Positions 38,841 through 49,674 of a stretch of DNA of 64,000 bases are shown here, one piece after another. Every line of letters starts with the position of its first letter. Position 1 is the stretch's first letter. The translations under genes and the position numbers were made by a program. The notes under the pieces are model-generated. The model saw only the letters and a list, made by a program, of their open reading frames with translations, was not told the DNA's origin and searched no databases. The DNA is from Diploscapter coronatus (lineage: Eukaryota > Nematoda > Chromadorea > Rhabditida > Rhabditidae), in assembly GCA_964036155.1 (NCBI GenBank), contig OZ038423.1:21591249-21655248 (forward strand). Reading direction: 5' to 3'.

Positions 38841-41381
38841 ATGTTGACTTCGTTGAGGAAAATCGCTGTGCAGTGCGTGGCGACGAAGAATTTCAACGGC
38901 ATTCATGGAAAGAGGTGGAATTTTTTGAGAGTATTCGATTTAAAAAATTTATTTTCCGATGGCTTTCCTCGGCTCAAGATGCATTCGAAAGAGCACAGGC
39001 GGATTTGAAGAAACTGCCTGAAGAACCGGACAACGAGACGAAACTCAAAATCTACGCACTCTTCAAGCAGGTCAGCGGATTACAGCATTTTTAAGTTGTC
39101 CCGTTTGAAGATGTAAGTTTTCTTGCTCCTTTTAACTTATAAAGCAAACCTGTTGCAAACTTTTATTTCCGTTAACTTTTTTTAAAATCAAGTTTCACAT
39201 CTTTTCTAACTACTGAAATCGATTTTCTAACAGATTTGTTGAGAAACTAGTAGTAGTTTTTTTCAAAAATAGCCGTATTTTCAGGCAACTTCCGGCGATG
39301 TGACCGGCTCTCGACCGGGGATGATGGATTTCGTGGGCAGGGCAAAATTCGATGCCTGGAATCAGTTAAAGGGCACTGCACAGGCACGTTGTTTTCAATC
39401 GAAATGGAAAATTGAAACTTTCAGGATGACGCAAAAAAGAAATACGCTGAATTGGTGACGTCGCTGAGGGGCGCTGCCGCAGAGCAGCAGACCAGTTCGG
39501 GCGCGTCCGTTCTCGGACTCGACCCTGTGCCTGGGTTGGATGTAAGAAGAACATATTTTCTCGACTTTAACTCATTCTTTCAATGTTGATTAATTTAGTG
39601 CCTAAAATTGAATGTGAATTAATGTTTCTCTTCTAAAAAGTTTCATTTTCAGCTTTCGATCGAAGATAAGATCTTCAGAATCACGCTAAACCGTCCGAAC
39701 AAATTCAACGCACTCACGCTCGAGATGTGTGAGTTCTTGAAGTTCTTTTTTAGGAGTTTTATAAATTGGGTTTTCAGACAGTGGACTCACGAATGCACTG
39801 AATGCGGCTAGCAAGGACAAATCTACGACGGTGACCGTCATTGCTGGTAGTGTTATTCCCTCAGATTAAATTACCAGTTTAAAAAATCTTTTGAGAATTA
39901 TGATTCTGGAAAATGAATAATGAGTGTTACAGCGTAAAAGTTTGCTGACAAAACTTAGATCTAGCTATTCATAATTATGAACAAGCGTCGATAAGTACTG
40001 TTCATTTGTCTTAACGTGAAAAATGAATGTCTTCAGGCACCGGCAAATACTATTGTTCTGGCAACGATCTGAGCAACTTCGCTGCTCTGGCCACTGCAGG
40101 AAAGGAAGAAATCAGAAAGACGGCAGAAATGGCGGGGACTGTGATGCAGGCCTATGTGCAGGCTTACATCGACCACGAGAAGCCACTCGTCTCCCTGATC
40201 AACGGGCCTGCGGTTGGAATCTCCGTCACCGTTCTCCCCCTCTTCGATCTCGTGCTCGCTAGTGATGCGGTAAGATCTCTTATTTTGAAAATGAGATTTT
40301 TTCGCTTTCAATTCTTTAACTTTTTTTTTCTTAAGAAAATGGCCAAATTCCTAAATCAAGGGTAGAGATGGATCTGAAAACGAAAGAAAGAAATGAATGG
40401 GAATTCTTCTTTCAACGGTTTTTAAATCGGAATTAACCAATTCTTGCTAACAACTTGACTTCTTCATTTATATGATATTTACAGGCCACGTTCCACACTC
40501 CATTCGCTGCATTGGGTCAGTCCCCCGAAGCCTGTTCGTCCTATACCTTCCCGCATTTGATGGGTCAACTCAATGCTGCTGAGGTTGGAAATACAATTTT
40601 ATTTTTTTTTTTCTGAATCCGTATGATTTCAGATTCTCCTTGTTGGCAAGAAAATTACTGCAGAAGAAGCGCAGAGGAGAGGACTCGTTAATCAGGTATT
40701 TCTTTCAGCTGCTAGTACAATATTCCGATGCGCTCTATTTATCCACCTTTTTCTTCTTTCACCCTATGTTGTTACACTACTCGGTACCATTTTAGTCAAT
40801 TTTCCAAACATAGATTTTTAGGTGTTCCCTGACACCGAATTCGCAACTTCCGCTTCGAAAATCGTGTCGGCCTTCTCGAAACTGCCTCCACAAAGCGCCA
40901 AAATCTGCAAGAAACTCCTGAGAGATCCGCACAGACAGAAACTCACGGAAATCAATGCGGTGAGATTTTTAATTAAATTTTATGACGGTTTTTTGAAGTC
41001 ATATTGTTGAAAGTTCAGAGGAGTAAAACCTCGTCCATGCTTCTGCAAAATTTCACGAATCATTCAATTGTTAGACAGTAGTTTCCCGAAAGTGGTTTTG
41101 GTTTTGCGCTCTTCTAATTTCAAATTCACTGGAAGCCTTATTTTGTATGAAAGTAAATAAAACTTGATTTAAATAAGCAGTCTGATTTAACCTATGCAGT
41201 CCAAGCAAATACTATGCAAAAGAGTCGAATAATATTGTGCTCCCAAGTTTCGGGCGAATCATAAATTCACGAGTCAAAATAAGCCAACGTTTAGATCGAA
41301 ACGGAAACGATCAAGGAGCGTTGGCAGTCGTCCGAGTGCCACGCTGCCATCGCAGCCTTCATGTCGAGATCCAAAAAGTAA
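38841..41381 (+). CDS. ech-4: Mitochondrial ACBP/enoyl-CoA delta isomerase
   Basis: Fusion of an acyl-CoA-binding domain and a crotonase-fold delta3,delta2-enoyl-CoA isomerase (ECI2 type), which moves double bonds so unsaturated fatty acids can be beta-oxidised. Exons: 38841-38914, 38959-39070, 39285-39383, 39425-39541, 39653-39728, 39778-39846, 40037-40269, 40485-40583, 40633-40695, 40822-40959, 41295-41381 (388 residues). The N-terminus [12 protein letters not shown]...KRWLSS is a typical mitochondrial presequence. The ACBP part has [14 protein letters not shown] and [10 protein letters not shown]; the isomerase part has [26 protein letters not shown] and [20 protein letters not shown]. The C-terminus SRSKK is not a strong peroxisomal signal. 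Two odd splice sites: the second exon needs acceptor TTTTCCG at 38958, and the intron at 39384 begins GC. The C. elegans homologue ech-4 has the same domain order. Confidence 0.93.
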
Positions 41382-44300
41382 AATTTCCTAATTGTTTCTC
41401 ATTTTCTTTCACGACTCTTTTTTTACGAACAGTAGCAGACAAACTTGCAACTTTTTCTAAAAGTTGACAAACGCAATCGCTATTTACGTTTTTTCTCTTG
41501 CAAGTCTGGCAAAAAATTTTAAACCTTTTATTCGCATATTTATTCATCTTTTGCTCAATTTTTGAATGATGCCATTGAAAAATGACAATTTTCATACATT
41601 TCTTTCTTTTTATTTTTGTAGTCGAGTGCACTTGTGTGATATTTATGATTTCATATTATTTATTGTGCCTTCCAAATGTTCTTTTTTTAGAATTGCATTA
41701 TTCTAGATCAACTCTTTGCCTGTACGATTTGATGCTTCTATCGAGATTTTAACATGGAAATAAAAGGTGGATTTGAAAAGTTCTTATTCATCGACTCAAT
41801 AAAATACAAAATTTGAGCCCTGAATAATAATTTCATTAGCCTTAGTTCTTTCTAGTTTTCACAAATCTAAAATAGAAATTGAATGATCACAGGAAGACGT
41901 TTCGTTTCATCATCTCCAGTAATTGAGAAAACCAAAGTACTGCCGATTATTTGTTTTACGTGAATTTACCGAAAGTTCAAATCATAATTACTAGAATGAA
42001 CATAAAATTAGATTTCCTTGTTCTAGCAGAACGAATGTAGGAATAAAAGAAAGCACAAAGAAGTGGCATAATAGAATCGCACTGAGTACAACTTTGCAAT
42101 ATCTCGCACTTTGCATGTGCACAAAATGACATTTGTATCTTTTAGGTGCGTATCAGGGCCGAAAGACCGCCAGATAGACTCCTTATCAATTTATCATTTT
42201 CCAACCAATTTTCTAATTTATCGCCTCTCTCCCTTCCTACCAGCTACTACTAGTTCATGGGAAATTACGTTTACTTTTCCAATTCACCTAATCTCCTTCG
42301 TTTCAAATTGTAAGAGTCCGACATAATTGATCGTTCTGTGGGGCTTTCGACTTGGATGACAAAGTTCATTGATTTAAAGTGATCACTGATGGTATAAAAG
42401 TCGACTTAGTCTCAGTTTTGTTCCATATTTTTAAATTACTATTTTTCTTACGAAATTAGACTTTTTTCTGGAAATACCCCTCTAAACATCAATTATTTTG
42501 TTGGAACAATGGTGAAAAACAGAGCTGATAAAGCTGCTTTAATTTCATCATTTTATGGGCTTCGTCCGTTTTCGTCTTTCCCTCTCTTTCTCGTTCTATT
42601 CCCAGGCCAATTTGCATCATCTCCTCCCCCCGTTCGTATTTTGCATCATGTTCTGCGTGCTGCTGTGCTCTGCCTGAGCAGCTTCCTTATTTTCCTCAAA
42701 AGGGGGATTTATTTTTCAGCCCTTTTCCCCAAGTTAGGTTCCCTCTCAAAGAGATTTTCAACTTGTCAATCTCTCTGAGAAATTTCGATGAAAGTCCAAA
42801 ATCCTTAGACCGAAAATAAGATTCTTTTAGAAGCCCAGCTCACTTGACGTATGTTCATTGCAGGACTTCGACTTTTTTTTTGCAAACCGACTTTAATTTT
42901 CAATCTTTCTCAAATCAAGTTCTAGAACTTGCCCGCTCCTTTAATGATATGTTTTGTCGAAATCGAAAATTCAAATTTTAGACGGAAAACAGTCGTATTT
43001 TTAGAAAATCTAATTCGATTTGACATATTTCACCATTAATTTTATTGCGATAACTTTTTTCCTAAAATGAGTAAATCATTTCCTGAAGAATAAGATTAGT
43101 CTGGAGGAAATTTATAACTTTCAAATGGAACTCGAAAATTCCTGCACTTACGTCCATGTCACTTCACTTCAGTCTTCTTTGCTTATCGAGTTACCAAGCT
43201 ACAAAACGTGAAATTCATATTCATAGCCACTCGGGTGTGCGTACATCATTCATCACTCGACAATTCACAAATCTCGACTATCAGTCGATCACTTCCATAA
43301 TCCGCTAATCTCTATACTTGGCACTAAAACTATCATATAAGCTGATTAATGAATGGAGTGACAAGGCAAACAAATTAGTCTCGTTCATAATTCATCGATC
43401 ACTATTTTACAGCATGTCTTTAACTATCTGAATTATATTTCAGGCAGTGTAATTCATCATCTTTATTGTTAGAAATAGGACAAATTTTAGCATTTGACAT
43501 GATCAATTTTGACCTAATTGATAATATTCTCCTTCCTTACGAAAATCATAGCATAGAATATGAAACTTCATTATCAGTGCAGAATTTTTTGATCGAGATG
43601 GTTTACAACTTGCATTCTTTCTAATTTGCGTAATTGGACGTTAGCTTTGACATTTTCACTAATGCCTTATCAGATTTTTCTTTGAATGTCACATGAACCC
43701 CTGCAAAATTGACTGAAACTCGTTAATATCTGCCTGCAACTAGACTATGCTCATCCATTATCCTCTATCTGCGTCATGAATTCCTCATCCCCGAGTTCAT
43801 TTAGGTTCAGGTTCAACTTGCTTTGTCGCTGACTTGCAGCTCTGTCTAACATCAAAGGATAGATTCGAGGCTTCTCTGATCCTCTGCCACTCTGTCCACT
43901 CACCCTCTCTAGCCTATCCTTTATCATTATCCTCGTCAGACACACAGAATGTCCAGTAAATATGGCTCTTCTCTGTTGTGCCCTCTGCCATATGTCACAA
44001 TTTCCTAACATCACCTTTCAAATTCACGATACCTTTCTTTTGCTTTCCATTTTTCAGTATTTTTATTTCGGCCGTGTTCGCATCCGGCTTTTATGATGAA
44101 GGTCGTGATTGATATCGGCTAGTTTTCATCACGTATCTTTGGCTTTTATAGTGAAGATTTTATTTATCTGCGCCATTTTTTTCTCGATAGGTTAACATTT
44201 TCAAGCTTTTCCTTCAAATGTTGTTTTCACCTCCTTCCATTTTATTTCAGGTTTCGATGCTTTTGCCTCAATTTGTTATCCATTCGGATTATCGGATTAT

Positions 44301-44430
44301 CATTTCTTATCAGTTTTATCAGCGTTTTCAAAGTGCCGGATTTTCACTCTCGCATTTGAAAACTTTTACACTTTACTCGTCGATTTATCGTTCAATAAGG
44401 TCGAAATTTTTGATTCAAAATGTTTTAGAA
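41382..44430. other. Intergenic region upstream of the aquaporin gene
   Basis: About 3 kb with only chance reading frames. AATAAA-like signals occur after the ech-4 stop (aaataaaa near 41758). The last few hundred bases before 44431 probably hold the aquaporin promoter; no motif can be assigned. Confidence 0.5.
44427..44428 (+). promoter_or_regulatory. Probable trans-splice acceptor
   Basis: tgttttag ends here, 2 nt before the ATG at 44431. No upstream exon joins to it, so spliced-leader addition is likely. Confidence 0.5.
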
Positions 44431-46662
44431 ATGGCGAACCTACCGCCTCAGGAGAGGCTTCGCAGATTTGGGGCTAAAAATGTGCTGATTCGAAATCTTC
44501 TGGCCGAACTCTTCGGGACATTCACGCTTTGTGTAAATATTCAAATGTTATTCGGGAAGAATGGAATGAATTACGAAATTTTATCCTCGCATGATGCAAA
44601 TTCTGCATTTGCATCATGGTCAAGTCTGACAAAACGATGCACATCAAAATAAACATGCGGAGAAAAATTGCGAAATATGCGATGCATGTATTTGATTTGG
44701 TTTTCATAAATCTCAAATTTATTATAGTTTGTCGGCCTGAGCATCGTGGTGCAATTTCACATTGGCAAGACGAAATTCACGAATTGGCTGGGAGTGAATA
44801 TTGGATGGGGATTTGCAATTCTTTTCTCCGTGCAATCGACTCTACGCATTTCCGGTGAGAGACCATAGATAGATTTAGAAAAAAAAAACAAACTAAAAAT
44901 ATTGCAACATCTGATTATTTGTTAAAATTTAAAAAATTCTTTCTCTTTGGTTCAATGTGACTTTCGCTATCTTTAAAAAACGTGAATATTATTATGTATG
45001 CTATTGGGTTGGTCCATAAGTTCGCAGCGCACCTAATAACTTGCTTTGTACTTAACGAACCCAAATGGGATTTTCGGTTTTAAGACCTCTAGCGTATGGG
45101 TTTTTACATAATATATCTCGAAACTCCGTGGCTTCATTGAGTACGTGTAAAGCGACATGATTTTACATAATAATCCCTTCTCCTTATATGAAAATCGAAA
45201 ATTTTAAAGGCGATCGAACAATGTTACACCTGGTATCAATCGACTCTTCATTGAATTCTAAACAACTTTTGCGAAGCAACCATGCAAAAGATTTCACTGC
45301 TTACAATTCTGCAATCGATATATTGAATTTTGAGATAATGTTACGCACAAAATGTGGATTCGTACAATCGATTTTCAAATTTTATATTATCGTAGAGTAC
45401 TTATGCATTGCTTCAATATGATATAGCATTTGATAAGAAACTTTTGTAATGTAAAGAGAAATTAACCCTTATTACGACCCTCAGAAGCAAGATTCGTAAA
45501 GCCATAAGATAAAACAAAGCTGTATCAATGAAGAGCAGCTAATTTAGGCGGCCACCTGAACCCAGCAGTTTCCCTGCTAATGTGGTCGTTCGGTCACATC
45601 AAATTCACCTGGTTCATTCTCTACTCGATCGCTCAAACAATTGGGGCTTTCATTGCCGCTGCGGCAACTTATTTCTACTACATCGGTGAGTGAAATTAAC
45701 TAAAGATCAAGCTGATCTTCGCAGTTAGAATAGTTTTTTTTGTCTCTAACGATTTCCAATCGTTTTATTCCGCTTCTTTTCGGAAATTGAAATTATCAAT
45801 TCTTAGACCTGATATCCATAAATTACTGTCGAAATGAATTGACAACAATATTTTCAGATTCCTTCGATCACTATGACAAAGGAATTCGGTCAGTGTTGGG
45901 TCCAACCGGAACAGGCGTTTGTTTCTGCAGTTACCCGCAGGAATATCTGGGTGTTCTCTCACCTTACATCGATCAGGTCAATTTTTATCCGAAAAGCAAT
46001 TTTTTAAATGAAAGTAGAATTTTAGATCGTTGGCACCGGTGCGCTGGCATTTTTCCTGTGCGTAGTCATTGACGAGAGAAATGGAATTCCGAAGGTACAA
46101 AGTGAACCTTTGAAACTATTAAGGAGAAGAGTGTTTTAGGTCTGGCACCCGACCTTCTTCTCGTTCCTCCTAATTATGATCGGGTGTGCTTTCGGAATGA
46201 ACTTGGGATATCCCATTAATCCTGCAAGGGATTTCGGTCCGAGACTTTTCTCCTATTTCATCTACGGTGCTGGGGTCTTTAGGTTTATCACAAATTCAAT
46301 GATTTTAGTAAAAACTCAAAGTTTAGCTCCCCATACAACATGTATTTCCTCGCTCCAATAATTGGACCGTTTATCGGCGCCCTTCTTGGAGGATGGTTGT
46401 ATTTCTTGACGATTGGAATGCAAAATCCTCCAGTTGAGGGAATTCGCAACACCGATATTCCTTACATCGACCAGGTAAAATAAAAAACAACACATTTTCC
46501 AGAGTCTAAACTATGAATTCTGAATTTATCGAAATACAGACTCTTTTCGATTCTAAAATTCTAACTATGAAAGGGAATTAATTTTTGAAATTATAATCTG
46601 AAATTTCAGTTTTTCAAATTTTATTTTAGGATGGCGAACTGCGCAAACCTCTTACGGCATAA
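44431..46662 (+). CDS. Aquaglyceroporin
   Basis: A MIP-family channel for water and glycerol in the plasma membrane. Exons: 44431-44532, 44728-44854, 45548-45685, 45858-45976, 46026-46094, 46140-46282, 46327-46474, 46630-46662 (292 residues, usual length). It shows the family's six membrane spans and both pore boxes: [11 protein letters not shown] and [15 protein letters not shown]. The Asp after the second NPA marks the glycerol-conducting branch. [11 protein letters not shown] at the start and [15 protein letters not shown] near the end are typical. The N-terminus [14 protein letters not shown] is short and basic; the C-terminus ends GELRKPLTA. The 693-bp intron before 45548 contains a truncated mariner-type element. 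C. elegans has several such genes (aqp-1 to aqp-3 type); I cannot say which is the orthologue. Confidence 0.93.
45004..45497. mobile_element. Mariner-type element, right end missing
   Basis: Starts after TA at 45002-45003 with TTGGGTTGGTCCATAAGT and follows the complete copy at 788-1379 for about 450 bp. The homology stops near 45497 and the right inverted terminus is absent, so the copy cannot move. It keeps about 47 bp between two CAATCGAT motifs that the other copy has lost. Confidence 0.85.
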
Positions 46663-47192
46663 TTCCGAATTCGAGCTTTAATTCTAGTTTTTTTTTTGTA
46701 TTTTTCGATGAATTCTCTCATAACTTGGACCATTTTCAAAACATTTCACCATGCAGAGTTATTATTTTGTGCATAGGGTTTAAGTTATGAGGAATTGCTA
46801 ATTGTTTATTTATTAGACGTGCGAACTCGTTAATTGGGTATTGAAAAATTGTTTCATCATACAGTAACTATCAGATTATTCAATGCCTTCTTAATGATAT
46901 GTTCTGCTAGTCGTTTTCATATTTTTTTCTGAATAATAAATCGAAACTTCGATTTTTATATTCTGGAATTGTCACGAGTTATCTATTTTTGCAAGTTCGT
47001 GGTTCATTAGATTAGATCATTTGGATAATGTGTGTCCTTATTTGTACAGCCCGAGTGCCTGTTTTCGGTTTCGTTTCACAGTTTCAATTTATCAATTTCT
47101 GTCCATTCCACCGGTTAATCCGGGTGAAATCTGACAATCTCCCTTATTTTCTCGTCCCTAATTTCTCCCTCTACTCTACCTTTCACAGAACC
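46663..47192. other. Intergenic region
   Basis: AT-rich 530 bp between the aquaporin stop and the small secreted-precursor gene. No RNA gene or repeat is seen; it must hold the aquaporin 3' end and the promoter of the next gene. Confidence 0.5.
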
Positions 47193-47538
47193 ATGAAGCT
47201 GCACTTCATCTCACTCTTGTTTCATTTATTAATCGTTGGAATTCTTTTTGGTAAGTTGCAATTTTGTATTCAGAAAGTGTATAAATCTGAATAATGTGTT
47301 CCTTTGGATAAGTGTAAATATCTTAAAAATTTCAGATATATCTGAAAGTTTTCCATCCCCCATATTATGGAAGAAAATTGATCAGGTAAAGCAAAATAAA
47401 AAATACTTTAAACATTATAATAAAAATGAAGTTATACCATCCTTCTAGCGTGCGCGTCGCCAAAACTTCCTTCCCGGTCCCGATGACATTCGGAAGAAAC
47501 GTCAGTATTTGCCGCCAACGTACGACATCAGAAAATGA
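47193..47538 (+). CDS. Candidate neuropeptide precursor
   Basis: Three exons (47193-47250, 47336-47385, 47449-47538) give 65 residues. A hydrophobic signal peptide (MKLHFISLLFHLLIVGILF) is followed by DISESFPSPILWKKIDQ and two short segments set off by basic cleavage sites: RARR, then QNFLPGPDDIR, then KKR, then QYLPPTYDIRK and stop. Both candidate peptides begin with Gln directly after a dibasic site, which usually cyclises to pyroglutamate. Signal peptide, short length, dibasic sites and lack of cysteines or domains fit a neuropeptide-like protein; no known nematode peptide family is recognised. No C-terminal Gly, so no amidation. A polyadenylation signal AATAAA lies at 47665. Alternative: another small secreted peptide. 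Confidence 0.7.
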
Positions 47539-48875
47539 TCCATTTCGACCTATTTTCATTCCGTAATCACAAAAATGATTAATTCAAACAGCGACTACAA
47601 ATGTGCTCTATCACAACTAAACTGCAGATATTAACCAATGTTGAAAGCATTTCATTTTTAGCTTAATAAAACTATTGAGTTCACATAAATCTCTATTTAT
47701 TACATAGTTTTATGAATTTATGAATCTTTGAACAACGATAAATTATGCGATTGATTCAACAAGAAGAATTGAATCAATCGCTGGAGAGAAAACCTTTAAA
47801 TAAAAATAAATTATTTGGGAAATGTTCGTAAAAACCGAGAAAGATAAAACAAAACACCTAAGTGAATTGGGTTGAGCTTCGAAGAACGAAAATTCGAAAA
47901 GAAAGAAAAAGCAGAAGAAAAATATTGAATCGCAAAAATATCAGATCTGTAAAAACGCATTCTTTCTCAAAATATTTTTTACAAGCCTGATATTAATCGG
48001 AAAATCTCAAATCCTTGAATTTCGAAAAAAAAAACTGAAAAGAGTAAAATCTATGAAATGAAAATGATAGATTGGTAAAATGTCAAAATTAGTATCACAG
48101 AGTTTTGCACTTATAGAGCATATCTTTCTGATCGCATTTCTGGGTTTCAAAGCTAGGTATAAGTTATTTTTTAAATTAATTATCAATGTCTTGGAAGAAG
48201 ATTTGATAAAACTCTCAAAACATTGATAAATCACAAAAATACACGATTTCTGGTTTGAAACTCAGATTTAGCATCGAAATTTGTGCAAAGAATAACTCTA
48301 ATCAGTATTGAATTATCACTAAACATTTGTTATCGAAAGTTGATAACGATGAAGATGATATAATTTAGAACACCGCGTAACATTGAACAAAATTTTCAAT
48401 TATGAGTTTAGTTTGGTGGGTTTGATAAGGGAAATTTAGCTCACTAAATTTTAAAAAATCGAAGAATATTTGGTCAGTGAGCCATAAAATTATCCAGATA
48501 AAGAAAAGAAGAAAGAAATGAATCTAATATTGATTTTTTTTTGAATCACTTTGTCAGGAATCACACACCAAAAATCCGCCTTCCTTTAAAAATACGATTT
48601 TTCGTGATGTTTGGCAAAGTTCTATAGCTAAAAATGAGCTGTTTCATAAAATTCTCTACCTATGACTAAAAGGAAATGTGAACATTCGATTTAAAAACGG
48701 TATTTCGAAAATTTGAAAATATCATATCCTTTGTTTCCGTACTCAAAAAGGCACTTTTCAGATGTATCCTCAAGATAAGTGCAACTACAAAACTAAATCT
48801 TCTTGAATAAAATACGATCAGTGATATGATAAAATAGAAGTAATTTGAATTTCGAAATACCGCTCTCCCACCTGT
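47539..48875. other. Convergent intergenic region with a 13-bp stem hairpin
   Basis: Lies between the neuropeptide-like gene (+) and the small secreted-protein gene (-). At 47747-47781 GCGATTGATTCAA and TTGAATCAATCGC pair perfectly over 13 bp around a 9-nt loop. Nothing else is recognised. Confidence 0.5.
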
Positions 48876-49538
48876 CTAACTGATAGTGCATCCCTCCTGA
48901 CTCTGTTCCTCAGCTACTGCATCCTCTGTCTGCAATCTCTCACAGCTCCTGCTCCTCTCCCTCATTTTGCTGCCCCTCTTCTGTGCGGGAGGCTCGAATG
49001 CATTCCGCAGTGCAGCCTTCGACTTCGACTCGTTCTCCTTCCGAGCGATCGGTGCACCCGTAGACTTCCCGTTTATCTCCACTTTCTCCTTGGCTAGTGG
49101 CTGTTTCGTAGCTGTGGCCGCTTCTGACAATGAATATTTCAAATTAGATTTTTTTCTAAGAGCAAAATGATGGCAAGACGGCATAAACGACGCGCGCTTT
49201 TATACAATATGATGGCATAGTTTGTATCAAATAACACCATCCATCTTTAGAACAACATCGTGCCCCGTCCATGCCGTCCTACCGTCATTTTGTAACTGCT
49301 CGAAGTTGAAGGTCATTTAATAGAAAAAGAAATTAACATTTTTCTTAATATCTCAAAATGAATTTGCAGTAGAAAAAATGAGAAAAATCTAACCTCGAGA
49401 ATAAGTCTCGACGATGACAGAAATCGATGGGCAGTTGCACTGCTCTGCGACTATCTCGAGGTGGGCACTCGCTTGTTGCACCAGACACACATAGCCGATG
49501 CTGAAAATTAGAATCATCGAATGGAGGTAGTAGTCCAT
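48876..49538 (-). CDS. Small secreted protein downstream of RIC1, structure uncertain
   Basis: ATG at 49538 opens an exon to 49394 with a signal peptide (MDYYLHSMILIFSIGYVC) and HLEIVAEQCNCPSIS. Two further exons join well: one ending at 49238 (QLQNDGRTAWTGHDVVLKMD) and 49123-48876, a charged, low-complexity C-terminus (KQPLAKEKVEINGKST ... RSRSCERLQTEDAVAEEQ). The junction between the first two is unresolved. With donor 49393 the in-phase acceptor would fall at ctatt|aaATG near 49318, which is not AG. A donor within TCT|GTC to acceptor cttcgag is possible, or exon 1 may simply end (SRG, stop). I do not recognise the family. The gene lies about 120 bp downstream of the RIC1 stop, behind an acceptor, so it may be the second gene of an operon. 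Confidence 0.5.
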
Positions 49539-49674
49539 CGTCTCACAGAAAACTCTAAGATTGAAATGAATATTGGATTTGTTGATTCGAAAAAGAGCAT
49601 ATTCAGTTAAAAATTTGCTATTTCGAATCTTTCGAAGGATAGATCTGAGCCGGAAAAGAATTTGCTTGCAAATC
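49539..49674 (-). promoter_or_regulatory. Operon-like intercistronic region
   Basis: From the RIC1 stop codon (49675-49677) to the next ATG (49538) on the same strand is 136 bp, with an acceptor (caatcttag) at 49556-49555. Roughly 100-bp spacing with an internal trans-splice acceptor is the standard layout of a nematode operon. Confidence 0.5.

Noticed and set aside
43751..44014. 87-codon - strand frame ending NELGDEEFMTQIEDNG
   Set aside because: Composition looks slightly coding, but there are no splice partners, no recognised family and it lies in aquaporin upstream sequence.
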